A stretch of 58,000 nucleotides of DNA. Origin: Adiantum capillus-veneris. Lineage: Eukaryota; Streptophyta; Polypodiopsida; Polypodiales; Pteridaceae. The translations under genes and the position numbers were made by a program. The notes beneath the pieces were generated by a model. It ran no database searches and was not told where the DNA came from. It saw nothing but the letters and a program-made list of their open reading frames with translations. The first letter of the stretch is position 1. Each line of letters opens with the position of its first letter. Positions 41,732 through 53,727 of the stretch are shown here, piece by piece. The stretch covers positions 9,253,501 through 9,311,500 of the forward strand of contig CM043967.1 in assembly GCA_014529385.2 (NCBI GenBank), in the 5' to 3' direction.

Positions 41732-42490
41732 ATGTTTTTAGAACAATATAGTGACTGTTTTTCCGATTCATTACCGTCTCAATTACCGCCAAAGAGACCC
41801 GAGGACCATGCGATAGATTTGGTGCCAGGCAGTAGCCCACCAAATAAGCCTCCGTACAGGGTTAGTGCGGCTCAGCAGAAAGAGATAATGGGCCAAGTAC
41901 AGGAGCTGTTAGAAAAGGGGCTGATTCAGCCCAGTTCATCCCCATTCTGTTCTCCGATGTTGTTGGTGCAGAAAAAGGATGGCTCATGGCGTATGTGCAT
42001 CGACTACCGTGCACTGAACAAGAATACCATCAAGAATAGGTTCCCTACACCTAGAATTGATGATATTCTGGACAAATTAGAAGGAGCAGCTATGTTTAGC
42101 AGGATAGATCTAAAGAGTGGGTACCATCAGATCCGCATTAGATCAGAGGATGTGCACAAGACTGCTTTTAGAACAACGTTTGGCCTTTACGAATTATTAG
42201 TGATGCCCTTTGGTCTCACAAATGCTCCTGCTACGTTCAATAGGATGATGGACAGAATTTTCCGTCCACACCAGCAGTTTGTTGATACATTCTTTGATGA
42301 CATGATAGTCTACTCAAAGAATGAAGAGCATAGGCATCACTTGACCATTGTGTTCAAAGAGCTACGCAGTCATAGGTTGCTCATCAATGCAAAGAAAAGT
42401 GAGTTTTTTCTGGAAGAGATTCACTTTCTGGGACACATTGTCTCAAAGGATGGTGTTAGAATGTATCCTGCAAAAGTTGAAATGGCCAGA
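41732..42490 (+). pseudogene. Element A reverse transcriptase
   Basis: The domain is complete up to the thumb: SQLPPKRPEDHAIDLVPG, MLLVQKKDGSWRMCIDYRALN, FSRIDLKSGYHQIRI (motif A), FGLYELLVMPFGLTNAPATFNR and TFFDDMIVYSKN (active-site F-F-D-D, 42290-42301), EEIHFLGHIVSKDG. All catalytic Asp residues are present. The frame shifts near 42480 and again near 42560, so the connection to RNase H is lost. The Met at 41732 is only the first after an in-frame stop, not a natural start. Confidence 0.9.
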
Positions 42491-42560
42491 TTTGAAGACG
42501 GTGCACGATGTCCGAAGTTTCTTGGGACTATGCTCCTATTACAAAAGGTTTATCCGAAAT

Positions 42561-43692
42561 TTTCGCTGAGATTGCTTCACCTTTACATGCTCTTCAAAAG
42601 AAGGCAGTCACCTTTAGATGGACACAGAAAGAGATTTCAGCTTTTAATCTCTTTAAGGAAAAGATGACTTCAGATCCAGTCATTGTGTTGCCAGATCTTA
42701 GGAAGTCATTTGTGGTCCAGTGTGACGCCTGTGGTAGTAGCATTGGTGCAGTGCTAATGCAAGATGGCAGGGTAGTAGCCTATGAGAGTAGAATCTTGCA
42801 AGGGCCAGAAAAGACTATGCAAGTCTATGAAAAAGAACTGCAGGCCGTGATTCATGCGCTCTTAAGTTGGAAACACTACCTGCTAGGTGCAGACTTTGTT
42901 GTCCAAACGGACCATCAGACCTTGCGATACTTCTTGACACAGGCAAAGTTATCTGAGAAGCATATGCGATGGGCAAATATCTTGTCCATGTTCCACTTTC
43001 AGATTGTGCATGTGGAAGGCAAGAAGAATGTTGTGGCTGATGCCTTGTCAAGGAAGCCACAAATTTCAGCTGTGTCAATTCCTTATCATCATGAACTTGA
43101 TGATATGAGGGAACAGTATGCAAATGATGAAGATTTTGCAAGGGTCTTCGAGCAGCTAATGGATGGACAACGTCATGAACACTATCTTCTCAAAGATGGG
43201 TTCATGATGATGCATGGCAGATTGTGTGTCACAAAGCCATTGCAACGCAAAGTTATGGAAGAGAGTCATGTCCCACCGTATGCAGGGCATCCTGGTATCG
43301 ATGCTACAATTAAAGCGGTTGAGACATTCTTCTACTGGCCTACATTGAGAAGAGATGTGGATGCCTTTGTGCAAGAATGCCTAATATGCCAGAAGGTCAA
43401 GTTTGACAGGCAAAAGGCACCAGGGTTATTGCAACCACTACCTATTCCAGATAAACCATGGGAAAGTATTGCTATGGATTTTATCTTTGATCTTCCGAGA
43501 ACGCAGACAGGAAACGATGGTATTTGGACCATCATTTGCAGATTCAACAAGCAGGCTCATTTTATTCCTATCAGGAAGAAGATAAAGCCAGATCAGATGG
43601 CACGCTTGTTTATGAGCAATATTTTCAAGTATCATGGCATGCCACAGTCGATTGTTAGCGACCGTGATCCACGCATGACAAGTTTGTTTTAG
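42561..43692 (+). pseudogene. Element A RNase H and integrase N-terminal/core part
   Basis: RNase H: FVVQCDACGSSIGAVLMQDG, QVYEKELQAVIHALLSWKHYL, QTDHQTLRYFL, ADALSRKPQISA; the acidic residues are present. The integrase zinc-binding part runs HVPPYAGHPGIDATI to ECLICQKVKFD. The core has SIAMDFIFDLP (first Asp) and VSDRDPRMTSLF (second Asp). The frame is open for 394 codons and ends at a single TAG (43690-43692), after which the same phase continues. Confidence 0.9.
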
Positions 43693-44517
43693 AGAGGCTT
43701 GTTTGAGAATATGGGCACAACGCTCAAATTCTCTTCGTCATTTCATCCTCAAACAGATGGGCAGTCACAAGAGGCAAATTCTACTGTCCTAGATCTGTTG
43801 AAGTGCTATGTGTCAGAGCATAAAGGAAAGTGGGAGCAGTATTTGCCATTGGTGGAGTATGCATACAATAATACAGTGCATTCATCAACTGGCAAGGCAC
43901 CTTTTGAGATAGTTGAAGGTGGCAAGAAAGTTCCTCCCATACTGCATACAAAGAACAAGATATTTGAAGCAGATAAGTATGTTCAGGACATGGATGAAAT
44001 GTACAAGAAGGTCAAAGTGGCCTTAGAAAAGACTCAGGCAAAGCAAAAGAAAGCAACTGATCGTCACCGTTGTGAAGTGGTATTTTCACTTGGTGATTGG
44101 CTGCTTCTACGCTTTGAAAAGGCAAGGTTAAAGAAGATGAAGGGCAAGGAAAGACTGTTTCCAAAGCTCAGCATGCGTTACTATGGGCCTTTACAAGTGT
44201 GCGACATAATCAGTGATGTTGCATATAGGCTGAAATTGCCTGACAATTGGAAGATTCACAATGCGTTTCATGTGAGTCTTCTCAGACCCTATGTGGGTGA
44301 TGTGCCAGAAGATATGCCGGCTGAAGATCAGCCGGAAATCGAGGAACTTGACGAGATCTTGGTCCCGGAACAGATTTTGGCACATAAAGAAAGAAAAGTG
44401 AAAGGCAAGGTTGCTAGGCGTTACTTGGTAAAGTTCAGAAACTATCCACCAATGGATGCTAAGTGGATGGAAGAAGGTGAACTTGCAGCGTCACCAACTG
44501 TGTTCACTTTACCTTGA
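43693..44517 (+). pseudogene. Element A integrase C-terminal part with chromodomain-like tail
   Basis: The same phase as before the TAG stop. SSFHPQTDGQSQEANSTVLD supplies the third catalytic residue (Glu). Then WEQYLPLVEYAYNNTVHSST, the linker AKQKKATDRHRCE, LSMRYYGPLQV (GPY/F-type), IHNAFHVSLLRPYVGDVPED, an acidic spacer and RRYLVKFRNYPPMDAKWMEEG. The last 45 residues resemble a degenerate chromodomain, as in C, E and G. Stop at 44515-44517. Confidence 0.88.
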
Positions 44518-45111
44518 AGCCTTCGATTTGCAACCTACCTTGACCCCTTGAGTTTCAAAGCTACATGGATTGTCAGTGTGACAATGGCTTTTGAAACAAA
44601 TGATGTACATGGTATTTAAAGTGAGCTCAAATCAAGTACATGTTACATGAATGTTAGAGCTGTACAGATTGTCACTTTGGCAATTGCTCTTACGGAATGT
44701 CCAAAAGTATGGTTAGTGCTATAGAAGTGAGTATTTCTTGTCAGTTTGTCAAGGATACAGTAATTGCTTCTATTAAAGGGTACATGAGTAACTGCATTCT
44801 TAAACTGTCGGTTTAGGTATGCTCGAAAGTGTTACTGGGCCCAACGTGTACTATAAGACAGTGGCAAAATGTGTGCCTACCATTTTGTCATTGGAAAGTT
44901 AGTGACTCAAAGCAATGGCAGAGTGCGAAGCTACCACTATGTCATTGAGACAGGGTTCACACGCAGGCAATAAATGTGTCGACGAGGTGTTGAATACACC
45001 AGGGTTGACAATGAGCATGTATGTGTCGTACATATGTCGACACGTGTTGAATCCATCAGTGTTGACTGTGAGCATGTACGACATAGATGCAAACGAGGAC
45101 GTTTGAGATTT
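44518..45111 (+). other. Element A 3' non-coding region
   Basis: About 600 bp without a gene. It contains loosely repeated motifs such as GAGCATGTA and GTTGAAT near 44990-45080. Confidence 0.6.
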
Positions 45112-45124
45112 CAAGAGGGGGGTA
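45112..45124 (+). promoter_or_regulatory. Polypurine tract of element A
   Basis: CAAGAGGGGGGTA immediately precedes the 3' LTR start TGTCACCAGCG. Confidence 0.88.
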
Positions 45125-46603
45125 TGTCACCAGCGTGTGACTGCTATCTATCCTTTTTGTTGATTTCTTTCTTATTATTTATTTACTTTCACTTTTTGGA
45201 AACACCCCTCGAGAAATCTAACTGCCCTGCATTGCATAGCTAGTGTGGAACTGTCCAAAGGGAGTCCAGGCCTGAGGGCAAGAGAGCACTAAGGTTGGAC
45301 AAGGACTATGGTTAGCCAAAGTGGGGTCATTGACTAGCCAAAGTGGAATCCTTTGCTACAGAGGCTACATTTCAGTTCTGGGTGTGGCTGCAGTGTACAA
45401 AGGGGGTCAGATGACTTAGAAAGATACAATGGCAGCATCTCCTAAAATTTATGGAACTGCTATTTTGGGACCTGAAAATGTGTTTGCATCATTATCTCCG
45501 GAATGACAAGGGAAACATTTTCTTACTCTGCCGTGAAGTCAACTGGGCAACCGGTTGGGAGATTTTTAGGCGGCAACCCCGAAATGGGAAATAGGCTGTA
45601 AATGTGCCAAGTGGCACATTTTTGTGCACTTTCCTCATGCATGAAGAAGTGGCGCTGAATTTGAAGGGAGGAGGAGCTCATTTGCAGATTTTGTCACAGG
45701 TTAAGAGCTATGGAGTGCTTCCTTTCCCTCCTATGTACAGTGCGGTGCCAGGAGTGATGCCCTGCACGCTACGCACTGTCCTCTCTCTCCCCTATGGCAG
45801 TATGTTATGCCCCTCTAGTGGGCTTTTCAGTTGACCAATGTACAGTTGTGTGGGTTCATGCACGATTGCCGAGGCAAGAGCCTCTTGCACAGGTACTGGA
45901 TTAGCTAGCAGCTAATCCCCCGCAGGTACAGGTAAATTCAGAGAGGTTTCACGCCAGAAATCTCGTCCGATTCAAAGAGCAAGTAGCCCTACAGGTGCGG
46001 GAGCTCGAGGACTTGCTACGGATGCGACCGGCACGTGAAACGGAGCCCGAAACAGTAAATTACAGTCTGCTGTGTATTTTTGCAGGTTTAGGGTTTTGGC
46101 CCTAAACGGTCCCTAATTACCCCCAGGAGGTTCGGGGACGCGAGGGGACCGCTGTGCAGGTGATCTGGCGCATTTTCGGGGCTGAAAACAGAGAATTCAG
46201 CGTGCTGCAGATTCTCGCCAGGTTTTGCCAAGTGCCTGTATGCGTCGGGAAAGTCATTCAATGCGTGGGAATACTGACTATGAAGGGTCCTAGTACAGTT
46301 ATGCTGCCGAAATCGGGCCGGAACAGTTGAAATTCAGCCAAGCTTGTGCGGGGCAGCTTGTAGGGAACCACAACGTTTATTCCCTCTTTTAAACAATAAA
46401 GAAATACCGAAAGGGGCGCCTAAGTTAGGGGCCAATCTGGTGTCGGTCTACTCATACAGGTGCAATCTAGCAGCCTGTATCCCTCTCCCCTTTGTTGTGT
46501 CTTGAAAGTACAGGTAAAGTGGGCAACGAATTAAATGGGTGAAAGCAAATAAGGTTTAAGTCTAAAGTCTACCGCCCTTTTTGAAGTTAACAGGCCGGTT
46601 TCA
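45125..46603 (+). repeat. 3' LTR of element A
   Basis: 1479 bp, TGTCACCAGCG...GGCCGGTTTCA, then GCCTT. The R block is at 46398-46420 with AATAAA just upstream. Confidence 0.93.
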
Positions 46604-46608
46604 GCCTT

Positions 46609-47145
46609 GGACAATGGGGCAGCAGTGGACAGCCGGAAAACAGGCCCGGAAAACCCGTTGAATTGCTACTGTGGCAATGTATGGACTTCTGTGAATTGCG
46701 GTAGCATGCTGACGAGGCTGAGCATACGGAATCCCGCTTTTTGCGCTGATTTGCGTAAGGAAAAAGCAGTTGAAATCCTACGCAAGCACTTGGAATAGCT
46801 TAGGATAAGTTGCTTTATTTTTAAGTTGTTTTTAAAAGATTGGCAACTCTTGGGGCTCTGCTTTTGGGCATCCCTTGTAATCAATAAATAGGTGGGTTGG
46901 GCTCTCACAACTCAGAGCATCTGGACGCAGAGTCTGAGAGTGGAACCCTCCCACTCCCTTGTACTTTGAGCACAGATTAATACAAAAAGAAATACCGAAA
47001 GGGGCGCCAGTCTATGGGGCCAATACCTCTTGGCACGGAACTCCGTCGGGCCGTGTCAAATCAATTGTGAATTGTAAACTATTTTGAAGTGAATCTCTGT
47101 TGTGTCGCGGTAGAATCTTAACTTGGAGTGTCCAAGTTTGTTACA
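46609..47145 (+). repeat. Element E 3' LTR, remaining part
   Basis: It continues the 30 bp at 37311-37340 after element A. It contains an AATAAATAGG signal, the R block (46986-47008) and the end GTTTGTTACA, which equals the C LTR end. The 3' flank is ATGTA. Confidence 0.88.
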
Positions 47146-47544
47146 ATGTAAGTTAGGCTCACATACCTACCCACTCTAGGTACCCTCATTTATTTTTACC
47201 TTTATGTTCCCCTGACTTTGTACTAGAGTCACACATGGATGTAACCTTTTGATTTCATACGTCATTTTGGCCTTTTGAAGACGTTAATAATAACATTTCA
47301 CTTCATTCTCTCCCCAGAGAGGTGTATCTTGGTTTCTATTTGTTTTATTTTACTTCTTTTTGCTTTTATTTTCTTTCTTTTCCCTCGAAGTTCTTGAAAC
47401 AAACAAGCACACAAGACCTGGGCATCCCAAGACAATGCATGGCAATGGCCAGTGTGAAATGAGCCAAAGATGTTGCTTGCATTTGAGCTAGTTGGCACTA
47501 GAACGTGAGGTGTGTGCATCAGTTTAACCCTGGACAAGCTTTTC
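47146..47544. other. No gene recognised
   Basis: T-rich DNA right of element E. No feature could be supported. Confidence 0.4.
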
Positions 47545-47742
47545 AAATGTGGACAAAGTCAGTTATGAGGTTACGTGTGAAAAAAGTTCATGGGAGGAGA
47601 CGAATTGTCTTGGACATTGAAAAATCTTTTGCCCAAGGGTTAGAGGCCTCATCCTTTTAAAATGTGGACAGAGGCAGTTATCATGTAATGTGTGAAATGA
47701 GTTAACGAGAGGAGAAGGATTATCTTGGACAGTTAAAAATCA
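47545..47742. repeat. Degenerate tandem duplication, period about 115 bp
   Basis: AAATGTGGACA...GTCAGTTAT...GGAGGAGA...TTGTCTTGGACA near 47545 recurs in the same order from 47660, with many substitutions. Confidence 0.65.
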
Positions 47743-48025
47743 CACGTCTAATGTGCACTCAAGATCGGAATAGCAATCTTCGCTTGCACAAAATGCTTTA
47801 AATGGTCAAGGGAGTAATAAGCGGGTTGATCAACCTTCACATCCAAGTTATTTTGGTGGTGGTTCAATTTTCCAAAGGACTCAGCGCCACAAGCTTTAAT
47901 GCCAATGTACCGAGAAATGTGTTGGGCATGATTTGCATTATGAGCCAGTTCGAGTGGTAGGTGTGTTTGGCAAGCGCTTATGTGTAGACCCTGTGTTTTC
48001 TTCAAAGGAGGCAGCGTTATGAAGG

Positions 48026-49082
48026 TTGCAGGTTTGGGAAGGTTTACCACTGGCACAGCTTGTCTGGGATCCGGGAGAGTGGATGTGGCCGAGACATATT
48101 GCAGAGGAGACGATGTCATTTTTTGAGTACAAAGCGCGCATTGGCAAAGATATCATTTTTCCACTAGATTGTCCGTCATCAGCCACGCCAGCTACAACCT
48201 TGGTTGGAGCAGAAGCTCTCTCATGCATTCATGTATTAGTATTGGTCGTGCATTTGGAGCCTTCATGTCAGCCGTCGTATTTCATATTTCCTCTAGATGC
48301 TAGCGCATCCAGGTCTCCCGGTTGGAACCTCGGCTGCTCGGGCAGGACATGATCTTGCTTGTGCCAATGTTGTTCGACACACGTGGAGGAGACGCTCCAC
48401 CACATGCACATTATGTATGGCATGTTGTTTGCTGCCTTTTTTGTAGACTTGGGATTCAGGAGGGTTTTGTGACGTGGGGGGCCATCACCTAGCTTTTGCG
48501 ACATCCGGGCTCACATACCACGTATGAGGGATCTTCCACAAATCCAGTATTTTTGCTAACAGCCTTGGGATACAGACGAGGCACACTGAACATGGTGCCT
48601 CCTTTAGTAGATGAGTTTGACATACAGGCTTACAACCTCGTGATATTCTATTTGCTACGATATGCAGCATAGTATTGTGGATTATATGGAAGGCTCGTTG
48701 TGCTTAGGTTCTGGGTGGTCATCCTTCCCATGTGACCACTACTTTGGCTGCAGTTTGGTCTGAGATTTTGCATACCTTGTGTAGCCAATGGGATTCTTTG
48801 GCAGGCCTCTCTAGAGCAGCAGAGAGGAGACGACATAAGTTTCTTCGACTATGGGCGCGTACTACAATTCTTTTCAGTATGAATAGAGGCATGATCACGT
48901 GGCATTATGTCCCTCCACGGTGGTTTATTTATCATTCTTCTCAGTTTCCACCTTGATGTACATACAACCCTGCCACTACTCATCCACAGTTTGTACTTCT
49001 TCTAGAAGACCGGCTCTCTTGAGCATCTCTAGAAATCTCTCTGTACTTAGCATATAGCAATTGTTCTTTTCAAAAAAAAAAA
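48026..49082 (+). pseudogene. Probable LINE 3' end with poly-A tail
   Basis: Translated pieces include LPLAQLVWDPGEWMWP, a Cys-rich stretch near 48350-48470 reminiscent of the zinc-binding region after LINE reverse transcriptase, and WSEILHTLCSQWDSL...RRRHKFLRLW (48732 onward). The segment ends in an 11-base poly-A run (49072-49082), as expected for target-primed insertion. No RT core is present and frames are broken, so assignment to a LINE family is an inference. Confidence 0.35.
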
Positions 49083-49320
49083 GTGTTGGGGCCAGCAGGC
49101 ATGGTCATACAATTCATAGCAATAATAACATGCAACCAAGCTTTCAGGGTGTTTATAGACACACAAGGAGTCCGGCAAGACACTTTAAGTATCTCTTACT
49201 AAAATCAACCTTTTTTCTAGAAGATCCAAGAAGAGAATGCAACAAGGCCCTACTTCGTAACATAAGAGAAAACGACTTGGCAGAGTAGATTGAAGCTTTT
49301 GACACAGAAAATTTACATAC

Positions 49321-50042
49321 CGAGCAGCTAGCTCAAAGAAGTGTTTCCCAGCTTGTTGTTGTCTTAATGTGTGCAAATCTCCACCAGGACAATACTCCAT
49401 GACCAAGCAAGAAAACTTATCAGTCTCAAAGTGTGCATAAAGAGTTGGTAAGAAAGGATGATCAAGAGATACCAAAATCTCTCGCTCTGTCTGAGCTCGT
49501 ATAAGCTTTTTACGGCCAGCCAATGAGCTTTTATCCATTACCTTCATTGCAAAATGACATTTGCTACTACTCAGCTCCGCAAGATAAACGCTACCAATGT
49601 CCCCACATCCAAGTCTTTTCAGCAACCTGAAATGATTCAAACCAACGGAGCCGTCACGAGCACGAATCACCTGTACTGCGTCCCATCTTGCATCATTCGC
49701 TTTGTGAGGCTTATTAGGTGCACCAAAAATGCTGCTACTAACACTCTCATCACTAGCAGAACTGCTTATGCTAGCTCTGCTAATGCTACTCTTCACATTT
49801 TCTGCAGCAGAGTCCTCCACATTGCTGCAATTGGCTTCACTTGCCTTTGCATTACTCCTTTTGTCATCACCGCTAGCAATTTCCAGGCTGTTGCCAACTT
49901 CAGTGGGTTCTCCAATTGTACTTGCCTTTTCCACAATCTTTCCCAAAGTTAACCTGCTAACTTTATGCACTTCTTCCAAAAACTCTGCACCTTCACAGCT
50001 TGTACTCTCTACACTCGCTGCTGGGGAAACCACCCTTATCAT
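49321..50042 (-). CDS. AGC VIII protein kinase (PVPK1/D6PK/KIPK-like), N-terminal exon
   Basis: The start Met (50042) is the first ATG after an in-frame TGA upstream. Residues 1-110 are Ser-rich and variable. The plant AGC signature [21 protein letters not shown] leads into the catalytic domain: [21 protein letters not shown] (Gly loop, residues 145-150), FAMKVMDK (ATP-binding Lys167), RAQTEREIL (helix C Glu186), [36 protein letters not shown], and FFELAAR at the exon end. The frame then meets GTATGT (49320-49315), a good splice donor at the place where relatives continue with FYVAEVLLALEYLH. The catalytic loop and activation segment are not in the window. Relatives phosphorylate PIN auxin carriers at the plasma membrane. 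Family membership is firm; the exact subgroup is not. Confidence 0.85.
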
Positions 50043-50181
50043 CCTTATGCTTTCGAGGAGAGTGATAGGTCCATCAAAATCAGCCTCTATTTCTTTGTTA
50101 GGTCAGCTGTTGCATGGTGCATACAAACATGTGGCCGTCCTATACAGCTTCACATCACATGAGAAACTGATGTAAGCCCAG
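50043..50181 (-). other. Probable 5' UTR part of the kinase exon
   Basis: On the minus strand a pyrimidine-rich tract and TTTCTTGCAG (a good splice acceptor) end at 50182. The sequence from 50181 to the start codon has a TGA in the kinase frame, so it is likely untranslated. Confidence 0.4.
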
Positions 50182-50359
50182 CTGCAAGAAACAGGAATGA
50201 AAGAAAAATAGTCAAAATACGTGTTTTCTATAATTAGCACTGCTTGATTAGGACGAGTTCAATCAACAGGTGCTGCTGGAGATGTTCTCTTTACTAGGAG
50301 GCAACCTCAAAAGGTCAAAGCTCAGCCCATAAACACAAAATATGATGCAGGAAACTTAC
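50182..50359 (-). other. Predicted small intron in the kinase 5' UTR
   Basis: Minus-strand donor GTAAGT (50359-50354), preceded by ATATTG, pairs with the acceptor at 50182, giving a 178-bp intron. Prediction from consensus signals only. Confidence 0.35.
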
Positions 50360-51279
50360 CAATATGCCTGCATTTGCAGATCTGAAGAATGCCTCAGTTT
50401 TGTCCACGCTAGACAACACAAGGTACAGATCCAAGCATGGATAGCTAGATCAACTAATGGGATGGGATTTGGGGGTTGGGGGGGGGGGGGGGGGGGGGGG
50501 GTGCAACACCTAGCGTCTAGAGTCTGGGTCCCTGCACATAATGTGCTTCAGAAGTCAATCTCTACCGCAGAAAACTAAAGCAAACACGAATAAGTGCCAA
50601 CTATGCTGGCTCTCTTTTTACTGAACAAAATTCAGCCTAGAAGCAGAAGCCTCTTTTCATTTTGCACGAGGATGCAATATTTTGTGCAATACGATGATAG
50701 TGGCATGAAGCTCATAAAGTGAGACGATACTCAATCTTGCAAGCATTGCGGACGATGAGTTGAAAAGCTCTAGAAGACCTTAACTGATACTGTGACAGAA
50801 GGACAAGAAAATACTTTCGACAGAGTCCCCCAGGTTACCTGCCCTTGCCCACATTGTGGAGCAACGTTGCATTTCAGCGATGTTGCTGCGCTGTAAGGAC
50901 AGCGTAGAACGTGATCATTTGATTTCTCCTTTGTTGCTTGTCGGCAAATGATTGAGCTCAATTCTTTTTCTCTAGAATGGAGAAAGCCTGGGCCCAACAA
51001 GGAGCAGGCAAACGGTGAGCTGAATCTAATTACCTCCTACAAACCTGCCGCAGAAAATTTGGACAGGAAGGAATTGAAATTGGAGAAAGAGATAAGAGAG
51101 TTGGCATGTAGAAATCGAAGAAGATGCCGAAGGTGATATAGGTATGGGGCAGTTTGCAAGCAATGATGTTGGCGCTACCCGCCTACGGTGTGATGGCACA
51201 GTTTCTCAAGCTCACTCATGAGCACACATAGAAACCGGCACACTATATAATGTGAGTAGGACAAATGGGCACTTCCGGC
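50360..51279. other. Upstream flank of the kinase; poly-G tract, no coding gene seen
   Basis: May contain an untranslated first exon of the kinase on the minus strand. It includes a 24-base G run (50478-50501). Nothing else could be assigned. Confidence 0.4.
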
Positions 51280-51282
51280 TTA

Positions 51283-51644
51283 GGCCCCGTCAGACTGGGC
51301 CGCGCGTCCTTGGCGAGGTGGATGGCCCCTGACCACCATAGTTGTGCATGAGAGGGTGCTCGCTTCCAGCCACTGTTGGGAATGGTGTCACATTGGGGGA
51401 GTCTAAGAACCTGGAAAAGCTGACGCGCAACAAATCAGATTGCAGCTTTAGTGTTGGAGCTGAGGTTGGATGGGCAAAGGAGGCCGGCACACTTCATGGA
51501 AAAGTTGGCCGCTGAGGTGGAGAGCCAGCTCAGCCGTGCAACCATGGGCAGCAACCCAGTGTGACAAGGGCATCCGTGGGCGCGCCACCTGATTGGCGGG
51601 TCAGAGAGAAAAAGGTGGCCGCCTGCCCCAATGTGACACAGACC
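51283..51644. mobile_element. MITE candidate with TTA target duplication (PIF/Harbinger-like)
   Basis: The left end GGCCCCGTCAGACTGGGC and the reverse-complemented right end GGTCTGTGTCACATTGGGG align with one gap. TTA stands directly outside both ends (51280-51282 and 51645-51647), the duplication expected of Tourist-like elements. There is no coding capacity over 362 bp. A further forward copy of GTGTCACATTGGGG at 51388 makes an alternative inner end possible. Confidence 0.4.
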
Positions 51645-51878
51645 TTACTTGAAAAGCCACTTCAAGATGCAAGCATAAGAAGCGGCCACCGTTTTTTTAG
51701 TGTCAAATAATGAGACATAGACCTAATACCCAATAGAGAATTGGGATAACAGTCTACGCTTCACCAGCTTGAAATTCAAAATAGATCTTTTATGCTATCG
51801 CTCATGGTCTCAACCTACTGTTCTGGATGTGAATCATTGCAAGGTTAAGTTGAGACGCTTTTCGTAAACACTACATGC

Positions 51879-51879
<1 letters not shown>

Positions 51880-51973
<94 letters not shown>

Positions 51974-51991
51974 GGGGAGAGAGAGAGAGAG
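51880..51991. repeat. Compound microsatellite (TG)n-G21-(AG)n
   Basis: About 39 TG units, a 21-base G run (51957-51977) and a short AG tract. Confidence 0.95.
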
Positions 51992-53344
<1,353 letters not shown>

Positions 53345-53356
53345 GGGGGAGGGGGG

Positions 53357-53392
<36 letters not shown>
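53345..53392. repeat. Long poly-G tract
   Basis: G runs of 5, 8 and 33 bases separated by single A bases or AG. Confidence 0.95.
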
Positions 53393-53393
<1 letters not shown>

Positions 53394-53727
53394 GAGAACC
53401 GTCAGCTTCATGGACAATTAACCTTCGCACCTTTGGAGCCAATATGCCTGCGGAAGGAAAGAAAGTGCTTTTTATATATACACATAGAACTTAGAAGGGT
53501 GACAAAGCTCGAGGTGGCACTCGCAGAACGAGGGTACTTACCTGCAAAACAATAGATTAGCCCAGATACGCACTTCCAAAAAAACAATTGATTAACTTTC
53601 AGCCGCCTGTCACCTGTGCTCCCACAAATCAAGTCTATGTGGCACTTCGCAACCTCTCTACTATGTTTTGGGTATGAAGTCTCTGTGGTGATTTGGCTTT
53701 CTGCGTGCATGGACCATGCCATGTTGG

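Larger units (their letters stand above)
37341..46603 (+). mobile_element. Element A: full-length Ty3/gypsy element
   Basis: LTRs 37341-38821 and 45125-46603 are flanked by GCCTT (37336-37340 and 46604-46608). The interior carries a duplicated LTR-end plus leader, gag-protease, RT, RNase H, integrase and a chromodomain-like tail. It is the best preserved element of the window: gag is open for over 600 codons, and pol is broken by only a few shifts and two stops. It inserted 30 bp inside the 3' LTR of E. The primer site is not the usual initiator-Met type. Confidence 0.93.
16989..47145 (+). mobile_element. Element E: host Ty3 element, broken up by elements C and A
   Basis: Only the end survives: the integrase C-terminus and chromodomain-like tail (16989-17462), the non-coding 3' region (36666-37310) and a 3' LTR split into 37311-37340 and 46609-47145. 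The parts join once C (with one CTAGC copy) and A (with one GCCTT copy) are removed. Protein and leader match element C, so C inserted into a relative. The left body of E is absent: F abuts 16989 and non-element DNA lies left of F. The 3' flank is ATGTA, with no partner to compare. Confidence 0.85.

Noticed and set aside
49554-50175. Plus-strand open frames of 130-148 codons opposite the kinase exon
   Set aside because: They are antisense shadows of a strongly conserved kinase exon with no motifs of their own.
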